A stretch of DNA of 64,000 bases from an uncultured Clostridia bacterium (GTDB taxonomy: Bacteria > Bacillota > Clostridia > Oscillospirales > Oscillospiraceae), in NCBI GenBank assembly GCA_946547105.1, contig CAMNOV010000001.1, forward strand, positions 56,548 through 120,547. The letters are read 5' to 3'. Under the pieces are notes generated by a model, which saw only the letters and a program-made list of their open reading frames with translations, had not been told where the DNA came from and made no database searches. Each line of letters opens with the position of its first letter. Positions within the stretch are counted from its first letter, which is position 1. Of the stretch, positions 30,095-37,280 are shown one piece after another. A program made the translations under genes and the position numbers.

Positions 30095-30259
30095 ATGGCC
30101 GTATCGGAACGCTGCTGCGCGACTTGTGCCGATGATGATTGCAGAACACGAAAGATTCTGCATATGAACGGCGCCTACCTGCAGCCTGAATATTGTGAAG
30201 GAAATGGTTATCGGCTATGGAAGCCGAGAGTGAAAGAAGAAAGGGAAGGAACAGAATGA
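30095..30259 (+). CDS. Small Cys-rich protein (54 aa)
   Basis: MAVSERCCATCADDDCRTRKILHMNGAYLQPEYCEGNGYRLWKPRVKEEREGTE*. Confidence 0.6.
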   Translation: MAVSERCCATCADDDCRTRKILHMNGAYLQPEYCEGNGYRLWKPRVKEEREGTE

Positions 30260-30357
30260 ATCCTTTACATCTTTTATGGATCGTCCCGGTTTCCGGGGCG
30301 TTCGGCATGGCGATCCTTGCGCTGTTTGTAGCCGGGAAGGAGGGCGACGACAAATGA
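30256..30357 (+). CDS. Small membrane protein (33 aa)
   Basis: MNPLHLLWIVPVSGAFGMAILALFVAGKEGDDK*; ATGA overlap with neighbours. Confidence 0.5.
   Translation: MNPLHLLWIVPVSGAFGMAILALFVAGKEGDDK
30337..30357 (+). repeat. Direct repeat copy 1 AAGGAGGGCGACGACAAATGA
   Basis: 20/21 identical to 30753-30773. Confidence 0.85.
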
Positions 30358-30773
30358 CTTGGTATATCATTCTTTCTGTGCTACTACTCTTGGCTATTTT
30401 CTGCGTTGCATGGCTCGCATTGAGACTCAGAAAAACTAAGAAGGCACAGGAGAAAGCATTGCAAGAAGCGTCTGACGCTATATGCAAACTCAAAATAGAG
30501 GCAAAGAAAGCAGCTGAAGAAAGACTCATAAGATCAGTTGATATTAAGTACGTACCTCAACGCTTTGAACAAATGGTTCTACAAGCAGCCGTTAGAATAC
30601 CACTGGGCTTTCCGAAGCATGTAGCAGAAAAGGAATTGAAAAGTAAAATCGCCGAACTAATCCCCGAGTTTTGGGAGATTTCACGTGATATGCCCGGACC
30701 ATTGGAGCAAGAGATACGTTATGTTGCCAGACTGTATGTATACAAAAAAGGAAAGGAGGGCGACGACGAATGA
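30354..30773 (+). CDS. TM-anchored coiled-coil protein, AT-rich cassette
   Basis: MTWYIILSVLLLLAIFCVAWLALRLRKTKKAQEKALQEASDAICKLKIEAKK... Confidence 0.7.
   Translation: MTWYIILSVLLLLAIFCVAWLALRLRKTKKAQEKALQEASDAICKLKIEAKKAAEERLIRSVDIKYVPQRFEQMVLQAAVRIPLGFPKHVAEKELKSKIAELIPEFWEISRDMPGPLEQEIRYVARLYVYKKGKEGDDE
30753..30773 (+). repeat. Direct repeat copy 2 AAGGAGGGCGACGACGAATGA
   Basis: 20/21 identical to 30337-30357. Confidence 0.85.
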
Positions 30774-31213
30774 AAATCCATAACCTGAAACTGCGGATCG
30801 AATTTGCTGACGCTGTGCTCGACGGGACAAAGCCGTTTGAGATCCGGGAAAACGATCGCGGCTATCAGAAGGGCGACATTATCAAATATGAGGTCGTCGA
30901 CCGCATGGGCCTGAACGTGCCTCATTCCGTCGAAAACCATGAATATGAAATTACATATCTCCTGCACGGCTGGGGTCTGAAAGACGACTGGTGTGTATTC
31001 GGGACCCGGGATGTTACGGATCTCAACGGAAAGAAACATGCTGAGGCGGGCAAATGGCTGCGGGTTGATCCGGGCGTTACCCTCGGCACCGATAAATACA
31101 TATGTTCCAAATGCAGGGAGGAGCCGTGGTGGTGCGGCGTCACTGAAGATGTACTGCCGAAATACTGCCCGAACTGCGGCGCACCGATGCTACCGTTTGT
31201 CAGCGATGAATGA
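30770..31213 (+). CDS. DUF3850/ASCH-like protein with C-terminal zinc ribbon
   Basis: MKIHNLKLRIEFADAVLDGTKPFEIRENDRGYQKGDIIKYEVVD; CSKCREEPWWCG...YCPNCGAPM. Confidence 0.78.
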   Translation: MKIHNLKLRIEFADAVLDGTKPFEIRENDRGYQKGDIIKYEVVDRMGLNVPHSVENHEYEITYLLHGWGLKDDWCVFGTRDVTDLNGKKHAEAGKWLRVDPGVTLGTDKYICSKCREEPWWCGVTEDVLPKYCPNCGAPMLPFVSDE

Positions 31214-31514
31214 TTGGGCAGAATCGCGGGCGGATATCGAACTTGCAAAGGCGGTGAACATGCTCCTGCGAGAGGTCGCCACAGGGCAGGAGGATATCAA
31301 GCGCGCCGACCAGATGGGCTATCCCCATGTGCTCCCGCATGAATGGTTTATCAAAGGCGTGATCAATGCTCTCGTCGGGGCGGGAGACAGTCAGATAGAT
31401 CTGCTGGCGAGTGCCTACCTGTACCAGGCAGCTGTGGTCGTGAAGCTGCTCTGGCGAGAGTGCAATGAATACAGAAGGAGGGAACATGAAAGAAATGGCA
31501 ACGGGGGTCACTGA
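31206..31514 (+). CDS. Hypothetical phage protein
   Basis: MNDWAESRADIELAKAVNMLLREVATGQEDIKRADQMGYPHVLPHEWFIKGVINALVG... Confidence 0.65.
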   Translation: MNDWAESRADIELAKAVNMLLREVATGQEDIKRADQMGYPHVLPHEWFIKGVINALVGAGDSQIDLLASAYLYQAAVVVKLLWRECNEYRRREHERNGNGGH

Positions 31515-31689
31515 TATGACCCGGCGCCTTCGGGCGGCAAGAGAGCGGGGCGGACTCGGCCTTTCCATGTGTGTGATGCTCAGACAGGCTGAGCAGATGA
31601 TCATAGATCTGTTCCAAATTCATCAAGAGGACAGAGCGGAGATCATCCGTCTGCGACGAATGATCGAGGCCAAGGAGGGCGAGACATGA
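31486..31689 (+). CDS. Hypothetical phage protein
   Basis: MKEMATGVTDMTRRLRAARERGGLGLSMCVMLRQAEQMIIDLFQIHQED... Confidence 0.55.
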   Translation: MKEMATGVTDMTRRLRAARERGGLGLSMCVMLRQAEQMIIDLFQIHQEDRAEIIRLRRMIEAKEGET

Positions 31690-31841
31690 CCAGGGGACAG
31701 ATCAGAGACAAATACGGAATCCGGCAGATTGAGGATCCGAAGAGAGCCAACGAGGAGCTGAGCGAGAAAGAGGCGGCGGACTATGAGCGCGGCCTGCTCG
31801 CCCTCTGGCCAGAGCTGAAGAAAGGAGCGGGACGATGCTGA
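31686..31841 (+). CDS. Hypothetical small phage protein
   Basis: MTRGQIRDKYGIRQIEDPKRANEELSEKEAADYERGLLALWPELKKGAGRC*. Confidence 0.5.
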   Translation: MTRGQIRDKYGIRQIEDPKRANEELSEKEAADYERGLLALWPELKKGAGRC

Positions 31842-32098
31842 TACCGCGAAGAAAATATGATGAGCTGCAGAAAAGCCTGCTCGACAAAGAGGATCGCCTT
31901 GAAAAGCTGCGCGGCGTGCTGCAGGACAAGGCGATCGAGATCCGCCAGCTGCGCCGGGAGATTGAACGGCTGAGGACAGAGAACAAGACTCTTGAAGTCC
32001 AGCTGGACGCAACGGTTGCCGCGCTCGACCAAACCAAGAATACGCTGGCCATATCAGAGAAGGCCAGGAAGCAGATGCTGAAAGAAAGGAGGCACTAA
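31835..32098 (+). CDS. Coiled-coil phage protein
   Basis: Heptad-rich 87 aa. Confidence 0.65.
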   Translation: MLIPRRKYDELQKSLLDKEDRLEKLRGVLQDKAIEIRQLRREIERLRTENKTLEVQLDATVAALDQTKNTLAISEKARKQMLKERRH

Positions 32099-32101
32099 GA
32101 A

Positions 32102-32713
32102 GTGGTCATCAAGAACATAGCAAAGCTCTGCAAGAAGACCGGGCAGGTGAGGCTCTTCTATGACGAGAGCCGAGACGTGCAGTGGATCAGCAACGGCTAC
32201 GCTTGCTGGGCGCTCTACGGAATGCCGATGCTGGACGCCGAGAACGTGCTGACAGCACTGGACATCCCGGAAAAGGACTGGAATAAGATCGTTGCCATGG
32301 AGCGGCGGCTCCCGGAGGAGCTGGATCTGAACGACGTCGCCGACGAAGAGGAGCTGCCGGATCCGGTGATCAGTATCTGTTATGGCGGCCAGCTGGTTAT
32401 GCCGCTGCGGAGCTCGGCAGGAACAATCCTCGCGGATCCGGAACTGTTTAAACCGCTGCGCGACGTGGATCATCTGACGGTGCACGCACGGAGAACGGCG
32501 AGCGGGAAGATCTATCTGGCCGCCAAAGGCGGGCTGCTCCTGCAGGGGATCATCCTGCCGGCAAGTCTGCACAGCTTTGAAGCGCTGCCGGATATTCTGG
32601 CCGATCTGTCGCGCGAGCTGGAAAAGAGCATCACCGCCGAGGCCGAAGCCGGCGCCGGCGAGGATGAAGATCAGATGGAGATCGACCCGGAGACGGGCGA
32701 GGTAAAGGAATAG
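32102..32713 (+). CDS. Hypothetical phage protein
   Basis: 203 aa, AAAGGAGG upstream, GTG start. Confidence 0.75.
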   Translation: MVIKNIAKLCKKTGQVRLFYDESRDVQWISNGYACWALYGMPMLDAENVLTALDIPEKDWNKIVAMERRLPEELDLNDVADEEELPDPVISICYGGQLVMPLRSSAGTILADPELFKPLRDVDHLTVHARRTASGKIYLAAKGGLLLQGIILPASLHSFEALPDILADLSRELEKSITAEAEAGAGEDEDQMEIDPETGEVKE

Positions 32714-32726
32714 AAAGGGGAACAAC

Positions 32727-32981
32727 ATGAACAACGATAAAGTGTGTGTCGGAGAGGCGAGACAAAGCCTTCCTCAGAAGGTTGATGAGACGAACAGCAT
32801 CTTGGTGAAATGCATCGATATCGCAGGCAGCATATTGCTTACGCTGAAACAAAAAGAAAAAATAGGTTCACCTGGAATGAGCCCTGGGTGTTTCCTCGAG
32901 GCAGTTGATATTCAACAGGTAAATGCGAAACTGCTGCATGATGAACTTGTAGAGATTGCTTTTGTTTTTGGCTGCGAATGA
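32727..32981 (+). CDS. Hypothetical phage protein
   Basis: AAGGGGAAC RBS; lower GC than neighbours. Confidence 0.6.
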   Translation: MNNDKVCVGEARQSLPQKVDETNSILVKCIDIAGSILLTLKQKEKIGSPGMSPGCFLEAVDIQQVNAKLLHDELVEIAFVFGCE

Positions 32982-32990
32982 AACAACAAA

Positions 32991-33016
32991 CCGGGTAGGG
33001 CTGCGGCCCTACCCGG
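32991..33016. promoter_or_regulatory. GC-rich perfect hairpin without T tract
   Basis: CCGGGTAGGGC tgcg GCCCTACCCGG. Confidence 0.75.
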
Positions 33017-33080
33017 GGAAGATGTGAAGACGAGCGGCTCATGCTGTGGACCGCCGGTCTTTGCACCTTGGATTTTGGGG

Positions 33081-33707
33081 ATGGGAAAAACTATGGACGA
33101 AGAAATAACACTCAAAGAGCTGGTCAAGGAGCACCAAGAGTCCAAATGGAGATATATTCTCGCGGTTTGGGATAGATTGCTCCCACTTGTTAAATGGATG
33201 GCGTTTCATAGAGAGAACCGTATTCGGGGAAGGTTTTTAAACGACGCGGATGATTATGTGCAGGAGGCGTTCCTTGTCCTCGTTCGCTGCATGGAAAGTT
33301 TCGACTGCGACAGAGGGCCGGACTTCAAATCATATTATATTGAAGCCTGCAGGCACAGATTCTGGGCCATCGACAGATGGGACAGCCGCGAGAAAAGGCG
33401 CAAAGAGATCAAGACGGTCTCGCTGTTTGAGCCGGTCTATATTTCAGATGACGGCGACGAAACATTACTTATAGACACGTTATTCTCTAAAGATGATCCT
33501 TTTGAGGACGTCACGAACACAGTGGCCCTGGAAGAAGCAATTGGAACACTACCAAAGAACAAGCGTGATGTTGCTTGGGCCTACTATGTCGAGGAGAAAA
33601 GCATGGAAAAGATCGGTAAAGATCTGGGCTGCTCCCGTCAGAATGTGAGATATCTGCTGGGCGAGGCAACGAGAGAACTCGGGCGGAGATTCGCCGGCAT
33701 GAAATGA
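33081..33707 (+). CDS. Sigma-70 family RNA polymerase sigma factor-like protein
   Basis: NDADDYVQEAFLVLVRCMESFDCDRGPDFKSYYIEACRHRFWAIDR (region 2-like); SMEKIGKDLGCSRQNVRYLLGEATREL (region 4-like). Confidence 0.85.
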   Translation: MGKTMDEEITLKELVKEHQESKWRYILAVWDRLLPLVKWMAFHRENRIRGRFLNDADDYVQEAFLVLVRCMESFDCDRGPDFKSYYIEACRHRFWAIDRWDSREKRRKEIKTVSLFEPVYISDDGDETLLIDTLFSKDDPFEDVTNTVALEEAIGTLPKNKRDVAWAYYVEEKSMEKIGKDLGCSRQNVRYLLGEATRELGRRFAGMK

Positions 33708-33735
33708 ACCTTTTCAGCTGAAGAAGGAATCGAGG

Positions 33736-33766
33736 AAACGCTCTGCGCGCGTGCGCGCACGCGTTT
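33736..33766. other. Alternating purine-pyrimidine palindrome / possible terminator
   Basis: AAACGCTCTGCGCGCGTGCGCGCACGCGTTT; CGCGTGCGCGCACGCG is a perfect palindrome. Confidence 0.7.
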
Positions 33767-33825
33767 CTTAAAAGACTTTTTTACGCCTAACATTACGACA
33801 TATTGGAATAGAGAGGACAGGAAGG

Positions 33826-34620
33826 ATGAAGCAGCTGATGGAATACAAGATCATTTCCGGGAGGGTGACGGAGATCCGTCGTACATGGCTGCCCGTCCGA
33901 AGGGCAGGAGAGCCGGCACCGAAACGAGCGCCCCGTGTAGCCGGGGCCAGCTCGGAGAGGAAGATCCGAGAGAATGAAAAGAATTCGGCAATGAATTTGG
34001 CTCGGGTGATCAACGCGACCTTCCGGAAGGGAGACGCGTTTGTGACAGGGAAGTATGACGACGACCATCTGCCGGCCGATTACGATTCCGCCGATCGCGA
34101 CGCCGAAAAGGTTTTGCGAGAGCTCCGCCGCAGATTCAAGGCGATCTATGGGCGCAATCCCGCGGCCGTCCGCGTGACCGCAAACTGGAGCCCGAAGAGA
34201 AATGCGCCGGCCCGTCTGCATCAGCACATCATCATGGAGCGGGACGCCGAGCCGATCTTCCGCGAGATCTGGCAGGGCGGAGGCTATAGCATGGAAGAGC
34301 TCGACAACCGCGGCGATCATTCCGACCTGGCTGCATACCTGGTGGCCAATGTAAACGGCCGGCCGGGAAAAAAGAAATGGCACGCCAGCCGCAACGTCTG
34401 CCGTCCAATCTATACCGAGCCTGAACCCGTGGACGATGTGGAAGATATCAAACCGGAGAAAGGCAGCGTGATCAAAGAGCACGTAGCGAACTGCGACGAG
34501 GAGGGCCACGTGACGAGCACCTATATCCGCTGCCTGCTGGACAAGCCGCAGAAGGTCCGCGGCGGGAAGATCGTAACTCCGAAGCAGGACAGGAGGGGAG
34601 GGCGAAAACGTGATCGATAA
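33826..34620 (+). CDS. HUH/rolling-circle Rep-like protein
   Basis: ARLHQHIIME (HxH-like) in a Rep-like context; family assignment tentative. Confidence 0.6.
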   Translation: MKQLMEYKIISGRVTEIRRTWLPVRRAGEPAPKRAPRVAGASSERKIRENEKNSAMNLARVINATFRKGDAFVTGKYDDDHLPADYDSADRDAEKVLRELRRRFKAIYGRNPAAVRVTANWSPKRNAPARLHQHIIMERDAEPIFREIWQGGGYSMEELDNRGDHSDLAAYLVANVNGRPGKKKWHASRNVCRPIYTEPEPVDDVEDIKPEKGSVIKEHVANCDEEGHVTSTYIRCLLDKPQKVRGGKIVTPKQDRRGGRKRDR

Positions 34621-34840
34621 AACGAGAGTAAAGCCGGTACATATGGCGATCTGTACGCCGTGCCTTGAGAAGATCCGGGCAGAATACGGAGAGCGGGCCG
34701 AGGATCACCCGGGTACTTGGCACGGGAGATGCGGACTGTGCTGGGAGGAAAAGACGGTCCACGGCGTCGATCTTTGGCCGAAGGTCCGCCGTACATACAG
34801 GCAGCAGACAGGCGGCGGCGAGAGACGACGGGCAGGCTGA
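34610..34840 (+). CDS. Small Cys-containing phage protein
   Basis: MAICTPCLEKIRAEYGERAEDHPGTWHGRCGLCWEEK. Confidence 0.65.
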   Translation: MIDKTRVKPVHMAICTPCLEKIRAEYGERAEDHPGTWHGRCGLCWEEKTVHGVDLWPKVRRTYRQQTGGGERRRAG

Positions 34841-34842
34841 TC

Positions 34843-35079
34843 ATGGCGAGCTACGACGACTGGAAGGACGCCGATATCCGCTGCCCCTTTTTCCGCACAC
34901 AGAACAGGAGCAAGCGCCGCGTCGGCTGCGAGGGGTATCTCCCTCGCTCCACCATCATTCATACCTTCCGGCGTCAGAGGGACTTTGACAGTCACCTGAC
35001 GCGGTTTTGTGCTGCCGATTATGAACGATGCCCGTATTACCGGGCGCTGATGAAAGAGAAATACGACGACAAAACATGA
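34843..35079 (+). CDS. Cys/His-containing phage protein
   Basis: MASYDDWKDADIRCPFFRTQNRSKRRVGCEG...CAADYERCPYYRALM. Confidence 0.7.
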   Translation: MASYDDWKDADIRCPFFRTQNRSKRRVGCEGYLPRSTIIHTFRRQRDFDSHLTRFCAADYERCPYYRALMKEKYDDKT

Positions 35080-35115
35080 ACCCCATGACCTGAACAGAAG
35101 GCCATGGGGTTTTTG
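35080..35115 (+). terminator. Intrinsic terminator ahead of packaging module
   Basis: AACCCCATGaCCtgaacagaaGGCCATGGGGTTTTT. Confidence 0.85.
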
Positions 35116-35120
35116 CTACG

Positions 35121-35167
35121 CCTGTCGTAGAGAAGGGCGCCGGGTAGTCGATAGACTACAGGCAGAA
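35121..35167 (+). promoter_or_regulatory. Late element copy 1 (candidate late promoter)
   Basis: CCTGTCGTAGAGAAGGGCGCCGGGTAGTCGATAGACTACAGGCAGAA; 40/47 identical to 51252-51298. Confidence 0.8.
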
Positions 35168-35190
35168 GCAAAGCGAAAAGGAGGGGCGGC

Positions 35191-35769
35191 ATGCGGAACT
35201 GGACAGAAATTGAAACTCAATACATCACTGGAAACATGAGCCAGAAGGAGCTCGCAGAGAGCCTTCAGATCAGCTATTCGACCCTGTCGAAGGTGGCCAC
35301 GGAAAACAAGTGGAGCGACAAGCGGAAGAAGTTCCGCAAGAAAGCGGCAAACAAAGGCCTCGAGCGCGCGGGCGCGCGGATCAGCAGGAAGCTTGCCAGG
35401 CTCGCCGAGGGCACGGAGCTGCTGATCGACGCCGCCCTGAAAGCGCTGGGGGATGAGCAGCAGTTCTATCGCTACATTGTGACGGACGGCATGGGCGAGG
35501 GCGTGAGCGTGACGAAGGAACAGATCTTTGAGAAGCTCGACGCCAAAGCGCTGAAGGATGTGACATCCGCCCTGCGCGACCTGACGGCCATGAGACGCGA
35601 TCTGTTCGGCCTGCCGACCCAGGGCGAGACCGTGGCACAGAAGATCGCACAGGAGAAGCTGGAGCTTGAGAAGCGAAAGCTGGAGCATGAGATCAGCGAG
35701 GGAGAGGACGGCGAGTCCGGCGTCATCCTGATCCCAGAGCGGAGCGGAGGCCGACCCGACGATGAGTAA
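35191..35769 (+). CDS. Terminase small subunit
   Basis: N-terminal HTH (ITGNMSQKELAESLQISYSTLSKVATENKWSDKRKKFRKK), position before terL. Confidence 0.85.
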   Translation: MRNWTEIETQYITGNMSQKELAESLQISYSTLSKVATENKWSDKRKKFRKKAANKGLERAGARISRKLARLAEGTELLIDAALKALGDEQQFYRYIVTDGMGEGVSVTKEQIFEKLDAKALKDVTSALRDLTAMRRDLFGLPTQGETVAQKIAQEKLELEKRKLEHEISEGEDGESGVILIPERSGGRPDDE

Positions 35770-37279
35770 CGCAGTCGAGGAAACAAGCCGGAACGTGATA
35801 TGGGCCCCGCAGCCGAAGCAGGCCGAGTTCATGCGCAGGACGGAATACGAGGCGCTGTACGGCGGCGCCGCCGGCGGCGGCAAGAGCGACGCCCTGCTGA
35901 TCGAGGCGCTGCGCCAGGTGGACATCCCGCACTACCGGGGGATCATCTTCCGGAAAACCTACGAGCAGCTTTCGGAGCTGATCGACCGGTCCCAGACGCT
36001 TTACTCGCTGGCCTTCCCGAAAGCCAGGTACAACGAGGGGAAGCACATGTGGAAATTTCCGAGCGGGGCGAAGATCTTCTTCGGAAATATGCAGCACAGC
36101 AAGGACAGGACGAACTATCAGGGCAAGCGCTACGACTTCATCGGCTTTGACGAGCTCACTCACTTCACCTGGGAAGAGTACAGCTACATGTTCTCCCGAA
36201 ACAGACCGAGCAAAAATCCGCGGAGCAGGAAACGGACTGTCTGCTATATGCGCGCGGCCACCAACCCGGGCGGGATCGGCCACGGCTGGGTGAAGGAGCG
36301 CTTTATAAAGCCGGCAGATCCTGGGACGAGGATCAGCGAAGAGGTGACGGTGCGCGATCCGGAGGGGAAAGAAATCAAGATCATCCGCGACCGCGTGTTC
36401 ATCCAGGCAAAGGTTTTTGACAACAAGGCGCTGCTGGACGAGGACCCGGAATACCTCGGCAGCCTGGCGCTGCTGCCGGAAAAGGAACGGAAGGCGCTGC
36501 TGGAGGGCGACTGGGACAGCTACGAGGGCCAGTACTTCACGGAGTTCCGCACCGCGCCGGACCTGAACGAGGCGAGAGACCACGGCTGCACGGAGAGCGC
36601 CGAGCAGCTGCTGCAGGAGCGGCGCTGGACGCACGTGATCGATCCGATCGATCTTTCTCACGGCGAGTCGCGCGGCTGGCGGATCTACCGCAGCTACGAC
36701 TTCGGCTACGGAAAACCCTTCAGCTGCGCCTGGTGGGCGGTTGACTACGACGGCGTGCTGTACCGGGTGCTGGAGCTCTATGGGTGTGCCGGTACGCCGA
36801 ACGAGGGCGTGAAATGGACGCCGGACCAGCAGTTTGAGAAGATCGCGGAGATCGAGCGCACGCATCCCTGGCTCAAGGGAAAGCGCATCGAGGGCGTCGC
36901 GGACCCGAGCATCTGGGACGGCAGCCGGGGCGAGAGCGTGGCCGACACGGCCTCGAAGTATGGGATCTACTTCTCGCCGGGCGTCAACGAACGGATCCCC
37001 GGCTGGATGCAGTGCCATTACAGGCTGCAGTTTGACAACAACGGATACCCGCGGATGTACGTCTTCAAGGGATGCAACGCGTTCATCCGGACGATCCCGC
37101 TGATGATGTACGATCCGGTGAAGCCGGAGGATCTGAACACGAGCCTCGAGGACCACGTGGCCGACGAGTGGCGATACATGTGCATGTCGCGGCCGATCAA
37201 GCCGATGCGGCCAGAAGAGAAAAAGGAGGTCCGGTTCGTCAACGACCCGCTGGACCTGTTGAAGGAGAGGAGACACTGA
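35762..37279 (+). CDS. Terminase large subunit
   Basis: YGGAAGGGKSDALLIEAL Walker A, FIGFDELTHF Walker B. Confidence 0.94.
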   Translation: MSNAVEETSRNVIWAPQPKQAEFMRRTEYEALYGGAAGGGKSDALLIEALRQVDIPHYRGIIFRKTYEQLSELIDRSQTLYSLAFPKARYNEGKHMWKFPSGAKIFFGNMQHSKDRTNYQGKRYDFIGFDELTHFTWEEYSYMFSRNRPSKNPRSRKRTVCYMRAATNPGGIGHGWVKERFIKPADPGTRISEEVTVRDPEGKEIKIIRDRVFIQAKVFDNKALLDEDPEYLGSLALLPEKERKALLEGDWDSYEGQYFTEFRTAPDLNEARDHGCTESAEQLLQERRWTHVIDPIDLSHGESRGWRIYRSYDFGYGKPFSCAWWAVDYDGVLYRVLELYGCAGTPNEGVKWTPDQQFEKIAEIERTHPWLKGKRIEGVADPSIWDGSRGESVADTASKYGIYFSPGVNERIPGWMQCHYRLQFDNNGYPRMYVFKGCNAFIRTIPLMMYDPVKPEDLNTSLEDHVADEWRYMCMSRPIKPMRPEEKKEVRFVNDPLDLLKERRH

Positions 37280-37280
37280 T

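Noticed and set aside
28511-30163. 550-aa minus-strand ORF
   Set aside because: Antisense to the PcfJ-like/DUF3102-like genes; leucine-rich artefact of coiled-coil coding sequence.
35723-37276. 517-aa minus-strand ORF
   Set aside because: Antisense to terL, which has clear Walker motifs.
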